64,000 nt of DNA from Tetrapyrgos nigripes (lineage: Eukaryota > Basidiomycota > Agaricomycetes > Agaricales > Campanellaceae): positions 186,001 to 250,000 of the forward strand of contig JAACJM010000044.1 in NCBI GenBank assembly GCA_013368315.1, in the 5' to 3' direction. Both the position numbers and the translations under genes were made by a program. The notes under the pieces are model-generated. The model was not told the origin of the DNA. It saw only the letters and a list, made by a program, of their open reading frames with translations, and ran no database searches. This document shows, in pieces, positions 1-13,000 of this stretch; the first letter of the stretch is position 1; each line of letters starts with the position of its first letter.

Positions 1-140
1 AAGGAGTCTTACTGAATGTCTTACTGAGTGTTTTATTGTGAATTTAGTGGCTTTCTATTGAAAGCTATACTACACTCAAGAGCCTTATCACCAGTGCACG
101 TAAAAATTGCTATGGTCTATATATTAGCTACGTAGTGGCT
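1..140. repeat. Edge fragment of a dispersed LTR-like repeat
   Basis: The first ~100 bases closely match about 30341-30460: both begin AAGGAGTCTTACTGA and share the TGTTTTATTGTGAA stretch, the ACTACACTCA stretch and the CCAGTGC stretch. The match continues weakly to ~140 (ATATTA..CTACGTAGTGG). The other copy seems to belong to a sequence with TGTTG..CAACA ends, so both may be LTR pieces. The left end lies outside the window. Confidence 0.5.
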
Positions 141-654
141 CTAAGATGGCTCTAGAGCCTCCTTTGACTGTGCAAAGGACATGGATGATGGTAAACTCAG
201 AGCTGATAACACTGCATGAATACATTTGTACCTGGCTCTAATAAGCCATGGATAGAGGGCGGCACTTGGTGCCCTGGTGAGCATGCTTGCAATGCAGATA
301 AACAAGTTGGAGCCAATCAGCACAATACAGAAAAAGCTGCAAGAGAACATGCAGCCTGGTGACAGCTAAACCAACTGCAACAGCCTGCAGCACCAGAACT
401 TCAGGATCCCAGTCCTAGTTACGCAGGACAAAGTGACTCTGGAGATGCTGATGAAGGTCTCAGACCACAAACATCCACATCAGACAATGAGCATTCTGCA
501 TCACATACAGATGAAAACGATGACTTCTATGAAGGTCATATGGCAAAACTATGCTGGGAAGGGGAGCAGAATTAATAAATCTCTTGCTTTACAATGCAAT
601 TGGATCTCCCTGTGAGCACGGAACTTTCTGACTTGTAGATTGTCCTGAGAACAG
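141..654 (+). other. Decayed copia linker region
   Basis: No intact gene. From about 375 to 575 one plus-strand frame reads as an acidic, Ser/Pro/Asp-rich stretch (SGDADEGLRPQTS..., HTDENDDFYEGH). This is typical of the linker between integrase and reverse transcriptase in Ty1/copia polyproteins, and it lies directly upstream of the reverse transcriptase remnant. Integrase itself is not recognisable. Confidence 0.35.
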
Positions 655-2028
655 GAAAGTCATAAAAAACTGATGGGTCTTTGACATCAAAACAGATGGT
701 CATAAGGTGAGACTTGTCACTAAAGGTTTTTCTCAGATCAAAGGTTTAGACTATGATCAAGTCTTCTCACCAGTTGTTCACTTCAAGACTGTGCACCTTA
801 TCTTTGTTTTGGCTGCCCTCAATAATTGGCACATTTCAGGTGTGGATGTTCATAGTGCTTATTTATATGGCATACTCGAAGAAGAGATCTATATGGAACA
901 ACCGGAAGGTTTTATAGAACTTGGAAAAGAGCACAAAGTCATCTGGTTACTTTGTGCTCTATATGGACTTAAGCAAGTGGGTCTTGCATGGTGGAAAGGT
1001 CTTGGCAAGTCCATGGCAGAGCTCAGTTTTAAATGAATTGATTCTGATGCTGGAATCTTCATCTATAACATGAATGACTCAATAGTTATTGCTGTTGTTT
1101 ACGTAGATGATGCCTTATTCTGTGGAGCAAACAGAAAGCTAGTTTTAGAACTAAAGGCAAATTCATGAAGAAATGGGAATGCAGGGATCTTGGTGATGCT
1201 AAGGAATTCCTTAGAATGAACATTGTCAGGAAAGGCAACAAGATCTATCTTGATCAATGTGCTTACCTTGAAAAGGTACTAGAATGATGTGGTATGCAAA
1301 ATGCGAAAGCTTCTGCTACTCCATTACCTGCAGGATATTATCCTTCATCAAACAACTCTCCAGTCGATCCAATTCTTCATCAGAGATCCCAAACAGTTAT
1401 TGGCTCTCTTCTTTACATCATGTTAGGAACCTGTCCTGACATTGCCTTCACAGTTTGTAAACTAGTACAACATGCAGCAAACCTGTCAAATGATCATTTA
1501 AACAAAGCACTTTATATCTGTCATTATCTTCTTGGTACTTGACACTATGCTTTGGTGTACAACAGATCCAAGAATCCTAATGCATTAGGCTCATGCCTCT
1601 CTGCTTACACAGACTCTGATTGGGCATCAGATCCTACTCGACGATCACATACAGGCTTTTTCTTAACATTAGCCCATGCCACCTTCAGCTGGATGTCAAG
1701 AGCACAAAACACAATTGCACTAAGTGATTGCAGTCACCAAGTTATTTGGGTTCAAGCTCTTCTAAAAGAGATTGATATGCCAATAGGAACAGTTGACATA
1801 TATGGGGATAACCAAGGCTCTATTTTTATTGCATCAAACCCTGTTACAGAAAAATGTTCTAAGCACATAGATGTTAAATTTCACTTTATCTGAAAAAAGG
1901 TTGCAAACAAGAAAGTCAAAGTACTCTTTATAGATGATAATCCTGCTGATATGTTTACAAAAAATCTTGGTCATAAAAAATTTGAGAAGTTTAGATCACA
2001 ACTAGGACTTCAATTTTATACAAGTTGA
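655..2028 (+). pseudogene. Ty1/copia Pol remnant (reverse transcriptase-RNase H)
   Basis: Degenerate reverse transcriptase and RNase H of a Ty1/copia retrotransposon, which copies element RNA into DNA. Recognisable blocks in order are RLVTKGFSQIKGLDYDQVFSPVV (~710), HISGVDVHSAYLYG (~830), YMEQPEGF (~890), ALYGLKQ (~955), the catalytic YVDD box (~1100-1111), and the RNase H part with YTDSDWASDP (~1605) and ADMFTKNLGHKKF (~1948) near the C-terminus. The frame is broken by stops (for example TGA at 1033-1035 and after residue GT at ~1540) and by frameshifts. Gag, protease and integrase are absent or unrecognisable. The 3' LTR follows at 2148. Clearly dead. Confidence 0.9.
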
Positions 2029-2147
2029 AGAACGACTTAATAGTTGTTATACACTACAGGTGTAATTCCTTTGACAAAGATGAACCTTGGCTGCTTATAG
2101 CACCATTATGCTTACACACACTAACCGTGCAGCTTAGCGAGGGGGAG

Positions 2148-2417
2148 TGTTAAACTGGCAGATTATGTAAGCAGCCATCAACACGACAATAAGGAATCAC
2201 AACAATAGTGTGATAAGAATCTTATTATCTATGCTTTATTGTCTGGGACTTATTGTCCATATCTTATTGTTTGTAGTTTATTGTTCTTAGGTATCACATG
2301 TATTGTACTTCGTAGAACAGTATAAAAGGGCTTGTAGATTGCCCTCTAATAACAGGAATTCTCCTACATCTCATCACTCTTAACCTCTAACAACCTGCTC
2401 TAACAACCACCTTAACA
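2148..2417 (+). repeat. 3' LTR of the copia element
   Basis: A polypurine tract (GAGGGGGAG, 2139-2147) is immediately followed by TGTTAAACTGGC, the usual copia arrangement. A TATA box (TATAAAAGGG) lies at 2321-2330. The right end is uncertain: the LTR could stop at TAACA (2405) or at TTAACA (2417). The matching 5' LTR is not in the window, so neither the boundary nor an LTR-LTR comparison can be fixed. Confidence 0.7.
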
Positions 2418-3197
2418 TCCCCAGGTAAGTATACAGTTGCCACTATGTATATAGAATTCTGTCAGTTGATGGTCGTGTATGTTTTGTCTGTCATGAGTGA
2501 GATCTGATTTTTCCTTCTTCATGTCACTTCTGGTTTATCATTTCCAATAATTGTACCTTTATCATGAACTTATCTAATGCATTGTGACACTTTCAACATC
2601 CGTACTCAAGATTTTGGATGACTTGTTCGGGATTGACATGTAGTTGACCGGCTTCATGGATGAGGTGGATTATGGCGAGATGGGAGCAGAAGACAGAGGC
2701 ATGGACCGGCATGCTGCCGTATGGTGTGGTAGGGGAAATGGCAGAGACCAGAGCAGATCAGTATGGGATTGCTGCAGGAATGTCGGGCTTCCTGAGTCTA
2801 CATAGGTATGCAAAGTCACTGGCGAGACAGAACACGTGTATTGAGTTCGTCCTTCTGTCAATTTTACAACCAACTTGCTCAACCTCAACTGAAAGCGGTC
2901 ACTGAGGGCTCCTTCATTGAATTGTCCATGCGCGTAGACTTCATCATGTTGGAAACAACCGTTTTGCCTTTCATCATTGCCGATGAGATCAAGGTGGTCC
3001 GGGCAGGTGCAAAGTGGTTGGAATTGGGCGAGGAACTGGTTTTGTAACTGAGGTAGTTGGTACAATGCAAATGTTCTTGTAGTATAAACACATTCAATTT
3101 ACATGGGTAGTACGTTCTTTATCTACTTTGCACCGTACGTGCAGTTTTAAAGCTGCGAGTATCGGGTCTCGCGTCCTGTCAGTGGTGCGCTGCGCTA
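2418..3197. other. No recognised gene
   Basis: Both strands carry short open frames at 2660-3065 but none matches a family I know and none shows convincing exon structure. Confidence 0.4.
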
Positions 3198-3205
3198 AAT
3201 GAAAT

Positions 3206-3943
3206 TAGGGAATAGCACGGGTTGGCGGGTAAGTCGCGGGTCGCGGGGACGGGGTTGCTTATCTCATCCTGCGCCAAACCCATGACCTGCCACACGGGTA
3301 AACCAACCCGCCGCCTAGTAGAAAGCCGCCTCGGCATAATCTTTTACAGCAACCAACTGTATAGTTATATGTTTAGTCAGACTCATAGGTAGATCTTGCA
3401 AAAATTACATACACAGGAAAAATCCTCTGCTTCAAAGTAACAATGCGCCCTGCCCCCATTCCCGAAAAACTCCAGACGAAAGAGAAGAAACGCAAGTCCA
3501 TTGCGACGGCGAAAGCCAATACTTAGCTACCTCCACCGACGTTGAGTGTGTTTTCAGCAGAGGCTGATTCCTTTTACCTTATGTTTGCAATCGCCTGTCC
3601 ACTGATTCTACATGCGCTCTTAGTATCTGTCTGGGTCAGTGGAGTTTAATGGGTCTTATACATGATGAGGATGTCCTGGCTGTTGCAAAGCTCCCTGAGG
3701 TCGAGGCTGCTGATCAGGATGCAGAGGACATTGAGATGCCAGAGGGGTATGATGATATTGTAGGTGTACTTAGTGATATGTAGATGTACTGTATCTGTAT
3801 GTATATACCCGTAAACCTGTGGGTTTTGCCTCGGACCCGTCTGCCCCGTTGTTACCCTTGACCCGTGAGGGCGGGGAAGGGTTTCGACGGGGATGGGGAC
3901 GGGTCAGAATTTTTTCCCCGCGGGATCCCCGTGCTGTTCCCTA
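3206..3943 (+). mobile_element. hAT transposon, deletion derivative
   Basis: A 738-bp element with terminal inverted repeats TAGGGAATAGCACGGG (left) and TAGGGAACAGCACGGG (right, reverse complement; one mismatch). It is flanked by a perfect 8-bp duplication AATGAAAT at 3198-3205 and 3944-3951. Eight-base duplications and short TIRs define hAT elements. The subterminal parts are GC-rich with repeated GGGT/ACCC motifs. Inside is the last part of a hAT transposase. Too short to be autonomous. Confidence 0.92.
3520..3783 (+). pseudogene. hAT transposase C-terminal dimerisation domain
   Basis: An 88-codon in-frame stretch ends at TAG 3781-3783. It reads LATSTDVECVFSRG, then an internal TGA, then LLPYVCNRLSTDST and LGQWSLMGLIHDEDVLAV, followed by an acidic tail. 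This is the hAT C-terminal dimerisation region (STDVERVFSRGR..L....R..LS..S). The only stop stands where arginine is expected (CGA to TGA). The N-terminal zinc finger and catalytic core are missing, so the fragment only identifies the element it sits in. Confidence 0.88.
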
Positions 3944-4165
3944 AATGAAATATCCGATGTTGGAGAGGGTTTGTAACCTTACTTTTGGGACCCATGTGAC
4001 TTTTCGGGGTCCTCATCACCTGAGAATCAATAGAAATATCAATACAGTCAAGCAGGTGTCTTGGGTCCCTGTTCGCGCCAGTGACTAGTGGGTATTTGGA
4101 TGTCGATCTTGCCAAATTTGGCCACTGGCGGGTCAGTTGACATGACCGAAAGAGCCATATCCGCC

Positions 4166-4765
4166 TAGGGCTGCGCACCGTCCAGTATTACTGGTACGCC
4201 CGTATTTTGTACTGGGTCAATACTGGTTGAAAAAATCGTATACGGTACGGTACGGGTATAGGTACGGCAGTATTACAGTCAGTACGGGTTTATGGTGTAG
4301 AATATATATTTTACTCACTATTGTCATGAAGTGAGGGCCTCTAGCACCTCTTCTGCCATCGTATGAGACATCTCCATCCATATCAGACAGTAAGTACATG
4401 TTACTGGTCGTCTGTAGGTGGTTTGCTTACCTTTTTGGTCTTTGCGACATCTAAGTAAGTGGTCATTACCCTTGCTTTGACCGCCATTTTGGCATAAATT
4501 CATCCAGATGAGGGCGGCAAGCTTGAATTCGGTATGGAATTGGACGGTTTTGGATAGCGGCTGACACTTTTGGGCAAGAATTCAGCAAAAAATGTGAGCA
4601 ATTTATTGGCCGAGGCATTACTGAACCCGTACCCGTACAAACCCGTACAACGGCAGTACCAAATACGGCCGTACAAATTTGGTCAAATGGCTTTTACGGT
4701 ACGGGCCCGTACTATCATACGCTACCCGTACAAACCGTACGATTACGGTACGGCGCGCAGCCCTA
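4166..4765. mobile_element. Non-autonomous hAT element
   Basis: A 600-bp element with inverted ends TAGGGCTGCGC / GCGCAGCCCTA and a perfect 8-bp target duplication TATCCGCC at 4158-4165 and 4766-4773. Both subterminal regions are crowded with short GTACGG/CCGTAC motifs, likely transposase binding sites. The central 300 bp does not match a transposase I recognise. It lies about 220 bp from another hAT element with different ends, so the two belong to different families. Confidence 0.9.
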
Positions 4766-4773
4766 TATCCGCC

Positions 4774-7360
4774 TGGGTAAGGGACAAACCATAATATCAA
4801 AACCGTATGGACGGCAGTGAACACATGATCAGCGCGTCTGTGGTTTCGGCTATTTCGGACATTTCGGAACGGCCTTGGATTTCTTTTCCGACTTCGATAC
4901 CGACCTCGTCTTAGAGATGTGCGAGCAGAGCTCACCTCAGCCGAGTGGTTGGAATAGTAATCGGAATGGTAGCTACATGATCCTCATGGCTGGTTTGACT
5001 ATTTTAACGCTTTCTCGTCTCATGGCCTCATGCACCTGATCTTGTTGCTTTCTTGAGGACTGGAACAGCGCTTCTGAACCTACATGTAAGCTTCAAGTGA
5101 GGTGTAATCTCCCATCCACTGCAAAGCCTGATCATGCCTTGTAGGTTGCCTCAGTTCCTACATTTATCGGCAAAGCACATGCCATATACACATCATGCTC
5201 ATTCCCATGACAGTTTGGATTCTGTCTCTTTTGAGGAGAAATCATCTTGGCTAGATAGGTTGATGCTGCTGCAATGTGATCATTGGTTTACTCAGCTCAG
5301 ATCCTAGAGTCTTTGTGCATCTATCAATATCATGGTGTGATCATTACAGCTACCTAGTCTCAACTGAAGTTATTCAGACTAGTACTGCCAAATATCCATC
5401 AACATAGGAATGTTCCTTGTCTCTGCCTTGTATTAAACAAATTTGGAACAAGGTGTGCCCCTGAATATCTATCAACATAGCAATGTGCTCATCTAGTCTC
5501 TCCCTTGTATTGCACAAGTCTGCTACAAGATGTATACAGTAGAGTGACATTCAGCATTCTGAGGACAGCAGGGAAATGAGATCCACAGCAAACTGGCAGA
5601 TATTTAAGGACAGATAAAATAATGCCATTATAACCACTAGCCTGCACACCCAATTCTTCTCCACTGCAATCCTTGCAAATGTTAAGAATGCAATCATCAT
5701 TTCTTACATCTTCAGATATCACTGCTATTCAAGGGATTTTAGTGCAAAATGCAGTTGAAGGACTCTTCTTTGGTAGGTCCAGAACCCAACATTCAACTTT
5801 GATGTACCTCCCTACTCATTGCCTTGCTATCTAGGCACTGAACTCTTGATTACCATCTCTACCATCTTGCTGCTATGGTAGGCCTATCCTGAATGTTTCT
5901 GATGCAATTTCAAACATGGGTCCAGTCAGCAAAGACTTCGACAGTCACCAATGCAATTTTTTCAAGTGACTGCATGTACAATCATGCTTATAAGCTCAGC
6001 ATAGATCACAGTGATTCATCAGATGTCTTATATAGTTCAGATCCAAGGATTGGCATATCAGACATACAATCCTGTTCCAACCATGATTATGGTTGACATG
6101 ATAGAAGTGGCACTGACAAGAATTAGTGTGAGTTTCTCTGTGCTATTCTAATTCCTCTTCTGAATACTAAGATATATGCAAATAGTATTCCCTGGGAGAC
6201 GTAATTGTGGTTTGGAGGGCATGGATCCTTTTTCAAAGGGAAACTATTCCCAGAGGGATTCTTCTTTTCTGTATTGCTCAATCATTAGGTAAGAATCCAC
6301 ACCATACTTACTTTGGAGTTTTGTTGAGCTGACATTTCTGGGTTTAGGCTGTAGTATATATGATGCGTTCGTTGCCATCAGAAGTCGGCTTGATGCAAAC
6401 TTTGTATGTATATATTTTAGCAATTTATCATAGGCTGACCCTAGATTATACAGGGAACATTTCAGGCTAGCCATTTGATACTGCCAGTATCACTTGTCTT
6501 CACCAACCTCACAGCAACTCTTCTAATTGCAAACAAGGCTTGGTGAGCAGACAGCAGACTGTTGGTTCCTTAGTTCCCAGCTTTAACTTGATTTCTCAAC
6601 AGGCACTACAGACAATCTGTTAAAGCTTACCTTGGCAGATTAAATACAAAAAGCCAAGTTGAGCAGATACTGGTACTTTTAGTACAGTCTGGTATAATCT
6701 ATTGCATTCCCTGGGTAAGTAATCATTTGTGCTTTCTGAGAACTTCAATGTTAATTCTATTTTGAAACCTAGATTCTTTATGCCTGTAGTGTTTAATCCA
6801 GGGTATTTTGATTCTATAGGAGCCTATATAGAGATGTTAATGCCCCACCTGGAAACAATCTACCCCACTGCAATCATCCTCCTTTCCCACCTCTACAAGA
6901 ACCACCAGGACTCCATTCTCGAGAATCTTTCTCAATCTCTGGAATTTGCAGCCCCTGCTCCATCATCCCAATCTGATCCACCAGCATCCACACAGGCACA
7001 TGGCACTCAAGATGGAGAGAATGATATTCAGGAATTTAGTAGAGGAGATTCTGTGGCGGTTTGATCTGGAGATTTCGATTGAGGGATATAAAACATAGCA
7101 GGAGTAGTGGGAAGGACAAGTTTCTTGTATTTACAGAATGATTCTGCTATCTCTCTCATTTACAAATCTGAAATTCCTACCCTCCTTTGACCATATAATC
7201 ATTATTTGATACCATCCGCCTCTTCATTCGTCATAAAACGTATTTTCCTAGTTTCCTGACTCCTGAGTAGGCTACATCAAAGCTCTCCAGGATTTTTGAC
7301 TTCTCAAAACCAAAGTTGGCCATCTTCTCTATTTAGGATTACTTATTCAGTAAAGTTACA
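4774..7360. other. No recognised gene; imperfect tandem repeat
   Basis: AT-rich, CpG-poor sequence with only short open frames. At about 5386-5530 an imperfect ~70-bp direct repeat is visible: AATATCCATCAACATAGGAATG... and AATATCTATCAACATAGCAATG..., each followed by a CTTGTATT.. segment. I see no transposon or gene family. Confidence 0.4.
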
Positions 7361-10020
7361 CTACGCTACATTAGAAATATTCTTGACGAAGATGCTCTAC
7401 AACGTCCAGACACAGCCCATGGTAAGGACAGTATGAGCGTGAAGTCAGCCATATCCCAAACAAATAACCAGAACATAACGAACCAACCCGAGTATTCCAA
7501 CTAATGAAATGGGGAATCCAAGCGTAAAACAAAGTAAATGAGCGCACTATTATCGCCGATGGCCCAAGAATACCCAGTCTCTGGCTCCCAATGCCCAAAG
7601 CCGCATATCCAGCAGCCAACAGGGACATTCAGCTGTAGCAACCAAACCAGGCGATAGGAGTGGAGGCTATCAACGTGTACGTCGACGAGCTTGTCCCTCC
7701 CAATATCCCCCTCCTCGACTTTGGTCCTCCAATAATCCGCCAGTCGTCCAGGATCCAGTACGTAGCACGCTACGGTGGAAGAGAAACAAGAAGACCAAAG
7801 AAAAAGAGAAAAAAGAAAAAATCGAAAGAAAGAGAAAAAAAGAAGGAAAGACATAATAAAAGGGAATGAACCATGGTCCTCAACTGACCACTCCCCAACA
7901 AAATCCAACTGAAACCCAAGGAGTTATCCAACCAAAGGTCCACCTACGACAAAGTAAAACAATCGAGGTGGGTAACGAGACGCGAGCTCACGAGAGCCAT
8001 CCTCGAAGGCAAAGTACAACGAACAGAATCAAAACACATAAACAAAAAGAACCCGACTTGGAACACTTGTTTAGCAAATCAATAATAAAACATTGAACAA
8101 TCCGAAGCCCCCCCCCCCCCCCCAACAAAAAAAAAAACTCTCCATCTCCTACACTGTCCCCAGAATATAAAGATAAGAAGAAATGGAAGAAACGAAGAAA
8201 CCCCCCCAAAAAAGAAAAGAAACTCACCCCGATACGGGCCAGCCTCAACCACATCCAAGCTTCCTCACCTTTCTACTGTCTTTTTCACATCAACAACCCG
8301 TCCATCGTTCCTTGTTTCAAGGGTCTTAATCAAATTCTAAAGGTCCAACTCTCCTTTATTCCCTGCTTTATACTTCCCTTCGCTCGCCAAGACAAGCTGC
8401 CCCTCTCACTGTACCCGGGCTTCAGCCCCAGCGAACGCCTCATTCTCGATTCGGCATTGATCACTCCCAGTTCTCGGTGTACCTTGGTTAACTGATGGAG
8501 CCAAGATGGAGCTGGGACGAAGTAGGCATGTATTCTCATCACTGCCAATTCCGGACATGGAGATGTGATGTCGAGGAGGGTTATTTAGGATGCGAGTGTG
8601 TTCTGCGTTAGCAAAAAAGAAGGTAGAAAAACTAGTTAGTATAAGCAGATAAATCAGAGAGCTAAGAAAGAAAGAACGAGATTAACTCTGGGAGATGGGA
8701 TAAAAACGAGTCTCGGAGAGTCATTGTAAGACGTGGATGCCCTTCGTTTCCTTGCCTGACTACGTTCGAAAAAGAGGCCAAAAGACGAGTTAGCTCAGCA
8801 ACACCAGTGATAAATCAAACGGAAATGTCTATTCAGCTCTCCTGAATTCTTCAACCTCTACGTAGAATCCCTCCACAATCCACGTACCTTCCAAAATCAC
8901 TGCACCTACCCATAACGTTACGCTCTCGTTGGTTGTCCATCCTTTTTTTGTGCTTCCCTGAGATTCATAAAGGGTATTTCATGATCCACTATGGACGAGC
9001 TGGTAAAGCGGGAAGAGATGCCAGAGCAGTCCAGGAGATAAGATGAGAAAAGATCCAGGGGGACGCAGAAAAATAATTAAGGAGATAGGGCTGGATTTTT
9101 TTTATCGTTGTTAAAGTTTGTTTAATGTAGTCTAATTGCGAGTACTTCTCAGAGTCTCGCCTTTACCTTCTTCTATCTTACGGTAGTTCCTTCCTGGTTT
9201 GTACGCCGAAACAGGTTCACTGTTGATGAGGCCAAACCTTCCTGACTAGTGATTTGTGATCCGATCCCCAATCGGTGAAACCATTAGTCTCCTACATCCT
9301 TCATCTGCTACGAGTTTGCGCTCTCCATTTCATATTCCTTCCGAGTACTTATAGTGCTTGACTTCCTTTCCCTTTCTTTAGTTTATTTCTCTCGTTCCTT
9401 CGTCACTCGAGAAATCTTTTGTTCACCCTCCCATATCCCGCCCAGTTTTCACACTCTCACCCGAATAGTGGCAAACTTTTCCTGATGAGAGGATTTTTTC
9501 CCATGAGGTTTTTCCCTCAGGTTTGTACTGTTACTACACTACGGCCTTCAGTAGTACATATATACTTGTTTGTCGTAGTGACTAGCCTTTTCCTCGCATC
9601 CTAATGTCATTCCCTTTTCGGGCGGCCTCACTTTGGGGTCGCCGCGTTCGCCTATTCACTTTCTTCCCTTGCCCGTTCAGACTCGCGCTGAAGACGGAGC
9701 AATTAGACGGGTTCGACGGCCGAACTAACGAACACCCCCGTGAGAATATACTATATATGGAAATACTGGGGTAAAGAGCCATCGCTTCGCGTGGCAAGCT
9801 ACGAGGCTTGTTCAATAAAGCCAAAATTTTACTTTTATATCAACTACGCTGCAGCTGCTGAGAGAAGGAGAGCTAAAACAACGAAAGAGGATTTGAAGAC
9901 AAACAGTGATATGTGAAAAATTGGTGTTCAAAAATCATACCTATCTATGTCGCAAGACAAATACCGACATCAAAGCGTGAAGCTATCACTCCTCCCTTCT
10001 TTCCTCACTTCACATGCATA
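7361..10020. other. No recognised gene; CpG-normal spacer
   Basis: Base composition changes to a CpG-containing sequence with purine-rich runs (7795-7860) and a poly-C/poly-A patch at about 8107-8137. Open frames at 7371-7908 and 7988-8254 are low-complexity or antisense to purine tracts and look non-coding. No family recognised. Confidence 0.4.
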
Positions 10021-10027
10021 CTGGTAG

Positions 10028-13000
10028 TTATCTCCCCAAATATACCCTAGGACTAAGCGTAAAGGATACTTCACCATCCTCACCACTCACGCAATCACTG
10101 TCAAAAAGCGAATTGCTCCTCCCAGGCCCATTGTCGTCATGTGTTAGAATCATATTCGTTGCCATGGGCCTGTTGAGCCCAGTGGAGAAGGATTGGCGCA
10201 GATGGACCTCCGAGCAATGAGGTTCTGAGAGTAACCTGAGAAAGCCAAGTCTAGTTAGGAAGAATGCTGGAGTCATCGTCTGTAGAGGACATGGTGCAGA
10301 AAGGAGTGACTCAACATTTAGCACCAGTTTGGTATGAAATGAGCAGAAACATTTACTAGAAAGCATCCATGGGATGATACTCCTTCCTTGACATGCTCGC
10401 TATACCACTCCCAAGCTTTTGGGCTGATTGGCTCGCCAACTGAACCGAGGACGCGTAATGAAGAGAGCTTGGAGCCAGTGATGACTAAAATGTTCTGCTG
10501 ATGTGGGATTGAATCGTGTAGCTTTACTATCCCTGCAGAATAAGTGAACCCAGACCTGTCAATCAGTCAATCAGAATATGGTAGAAGTGAAGATAGGCTA
10601 TCAACATACCTTGTAAAGAAGATCACTTGTGAGAAGGTGTTTCCCTGCATGCCTGGCACCTTGTGGGCCATCCTTCCCTGCATCCCAGTAGAAGAAGGAT
10701 GGAAAGTGCTTATGACTAATTTTGACGGTATTTTCCCAGACCTTGGAAGTGAATCTGTAAGGAAATTAGTCCATATACATGCATGCATGAGAAGATACTC
10801 ATTGGGATTCTTAAGGAAAGCATCAAGCTTCATAGGTGGAACCAAGAGTCAGGCAAGCTGAGGATGGTTCCATCCTTGTTCTTCACTTTTGTTTGCTTTG
10901 GAATTGATGGGAGGGTTGAACTCAGAGATGCAGAGGTAGTCATGGGCATAGTCGAGTATCAGAATCTTGAGTCAAGCTATGTCTTGAGAGATAATGCTGC
11001 TGACTGCTTCATTTATCTGTTGGCAAATGTCAGCAAAGTTAAGAAATACCAGGTGATTAATTGCATACCAATCCAATGAGCTCATGAAGGGAGTCATTTT
11101 CCATGCAGTCCTCAAGTTCTTCCATTAAGTTGGGAATAATTTCTTTCAGGTATATGAAAATGATGTGCATATTTTGTCTAAAGGATATTAGGAATGAGCA
11201 ACATGTCAAGAAAGTTGAAGAGTACATACAACTCGTGCAGATCATCCACAGCAACTTTCCCTGGCTGGATCATGCCCTCCTCTTCCATGCTGACACAGAG
11301 AGTCTGATACCAATTGATCCAGAGTGAGAAGGTCCCAACCATCTGACAGGCAGCAGAGCAGAAGTGGCCGATGTTGTGCCTAGGTTTGGTTCTGAAGGAC
11401 TGTTCAGCGTGGCTATCGGAGTAGAAGAGATGGCACCTACCCTTGCCATTTTCACAAATATCTTTTGTTCTGTAGGTGCTCAGTCAAGGTTGGACCAGCT
11501 CGCAGAAGTGGCTCTTCCTCATTGGTTTCAGACTGAGCCTGAGGTGCGCCTTGGCCCAGTTCTGGTTCTGGTTCTAGTTCTGGTTCAGCTGCCATCATCT
11601 TCATATTGGTGATATCTTGAATGCAGTGCTTCTTGACATGGCATGGCACAGGGGACTGATTACTCATTCCAGGCTTACATTTGTTTCCAATTGCTGATCT
11701 GCACATATGGGGTATGGGGAAATGTGTAGACCAACCTGTTAAAGATCAATGGAAGGAGGTGGTTATGGTTTAAGAGGAAGATCTCATAGAGACAAGATTA
11801 TAAGAGGCTCCAAACCAAACATGACCATGACCACATGTGAATCAATACTACAAATACTACAGCTAGCTGATCCCACTCCAATACTAATACGACTCTGATA
11901 GTATGACTCCAAGTGAGTTTCTAGACAAGAAAAAACATGAATGGTGAACTATGCAATAGCAGAGGGGGGAGTTTTGGACAAGGCATCATTTGATCAGGAA
12001 CAAAGTGAGTAAATATAAAAAAGTATGTATAGTAAGTGTTTGAATGCAAGTAAACCAATTTACCCTGCTCTTGAGTCTGGAGATACATTTACAGTGAAAT
12101 GGAAAGCAAAAATGATAATGTAGGACATGAGTGGGATCTAATTGCATGTATAGCACTCGAGAACATGCATCAGTTGACATTGTCAAAAAGGCAGCATTTT
12201 CAGGGGCTTGCTACCTTGAACACCTGGGTGAGAAGAGCAAAGGATGGGCTGATTTTCGGATGCCAACTTCCAAGGACTAGGGGTTTGGGCTGTGGGCAGA
12301 GGCAAATTCCTTTCTGTGTTTATGGGACTAGATGTTTGGATGGTGTTTGTGGGACTAGGAATTTGGGATGTTGGCAGAGACAGAGTCCTTTCTGAGATTG
12401 CATTTGTAATGGCCAATTCTATCCATAGATTGGATGAAGAACTCTGTAAATTAATCAGTGAGTGGCTCAGAGCCAGATTAACTGTGACTTACCATATAAA
12501 TGTCTGAAATGGTCATTAAAAAAGATTGGTTGCCAATGTGGGCAGTCGTGATGGTTCTGAATGGAGATCAATAGTGAGAAGAGGACAAAAAAGTACAACT
12601 AACCAAAGCTGAATGTGAGTCATGTGTATCTTCATCATCACTGTCACTCCCAGTGTCTGACTGGATGCAGCTGTTGATATCAGATGTGCTGGCATTTGTA
12701 GGTGCGCCAAGGAACAAGGATACTACAAAACAGTTGGGTCAGTTTTTCAATCTACTATTCAATAGCTTCAAGTTAAGCAACTCACCTGATAAATCATCAG
12801 TCACTTGATAGCCATAATCAGTCACTCCAGGGTCACTGACAGTCATTTGGAAGGATGATGAGATGGCAAAGGTAGTATCCATGGATGAAAGGTCAAAGTA
12901 GTTGATTGTTGGCCAATCAGATGCACCTGGAGGATAATAATCCTGATAAGGAGTCTGGTGTCAGTCGATGATATCTACTTGATTTGTTATTTCAATAAAC

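Noticed and set aside
7371..7908. Minus-strand frames near 7.4-7.9 kb
   Set aside because: Phe/Ser-rich translation of a purine tract on the other strand, no domain or splice support.
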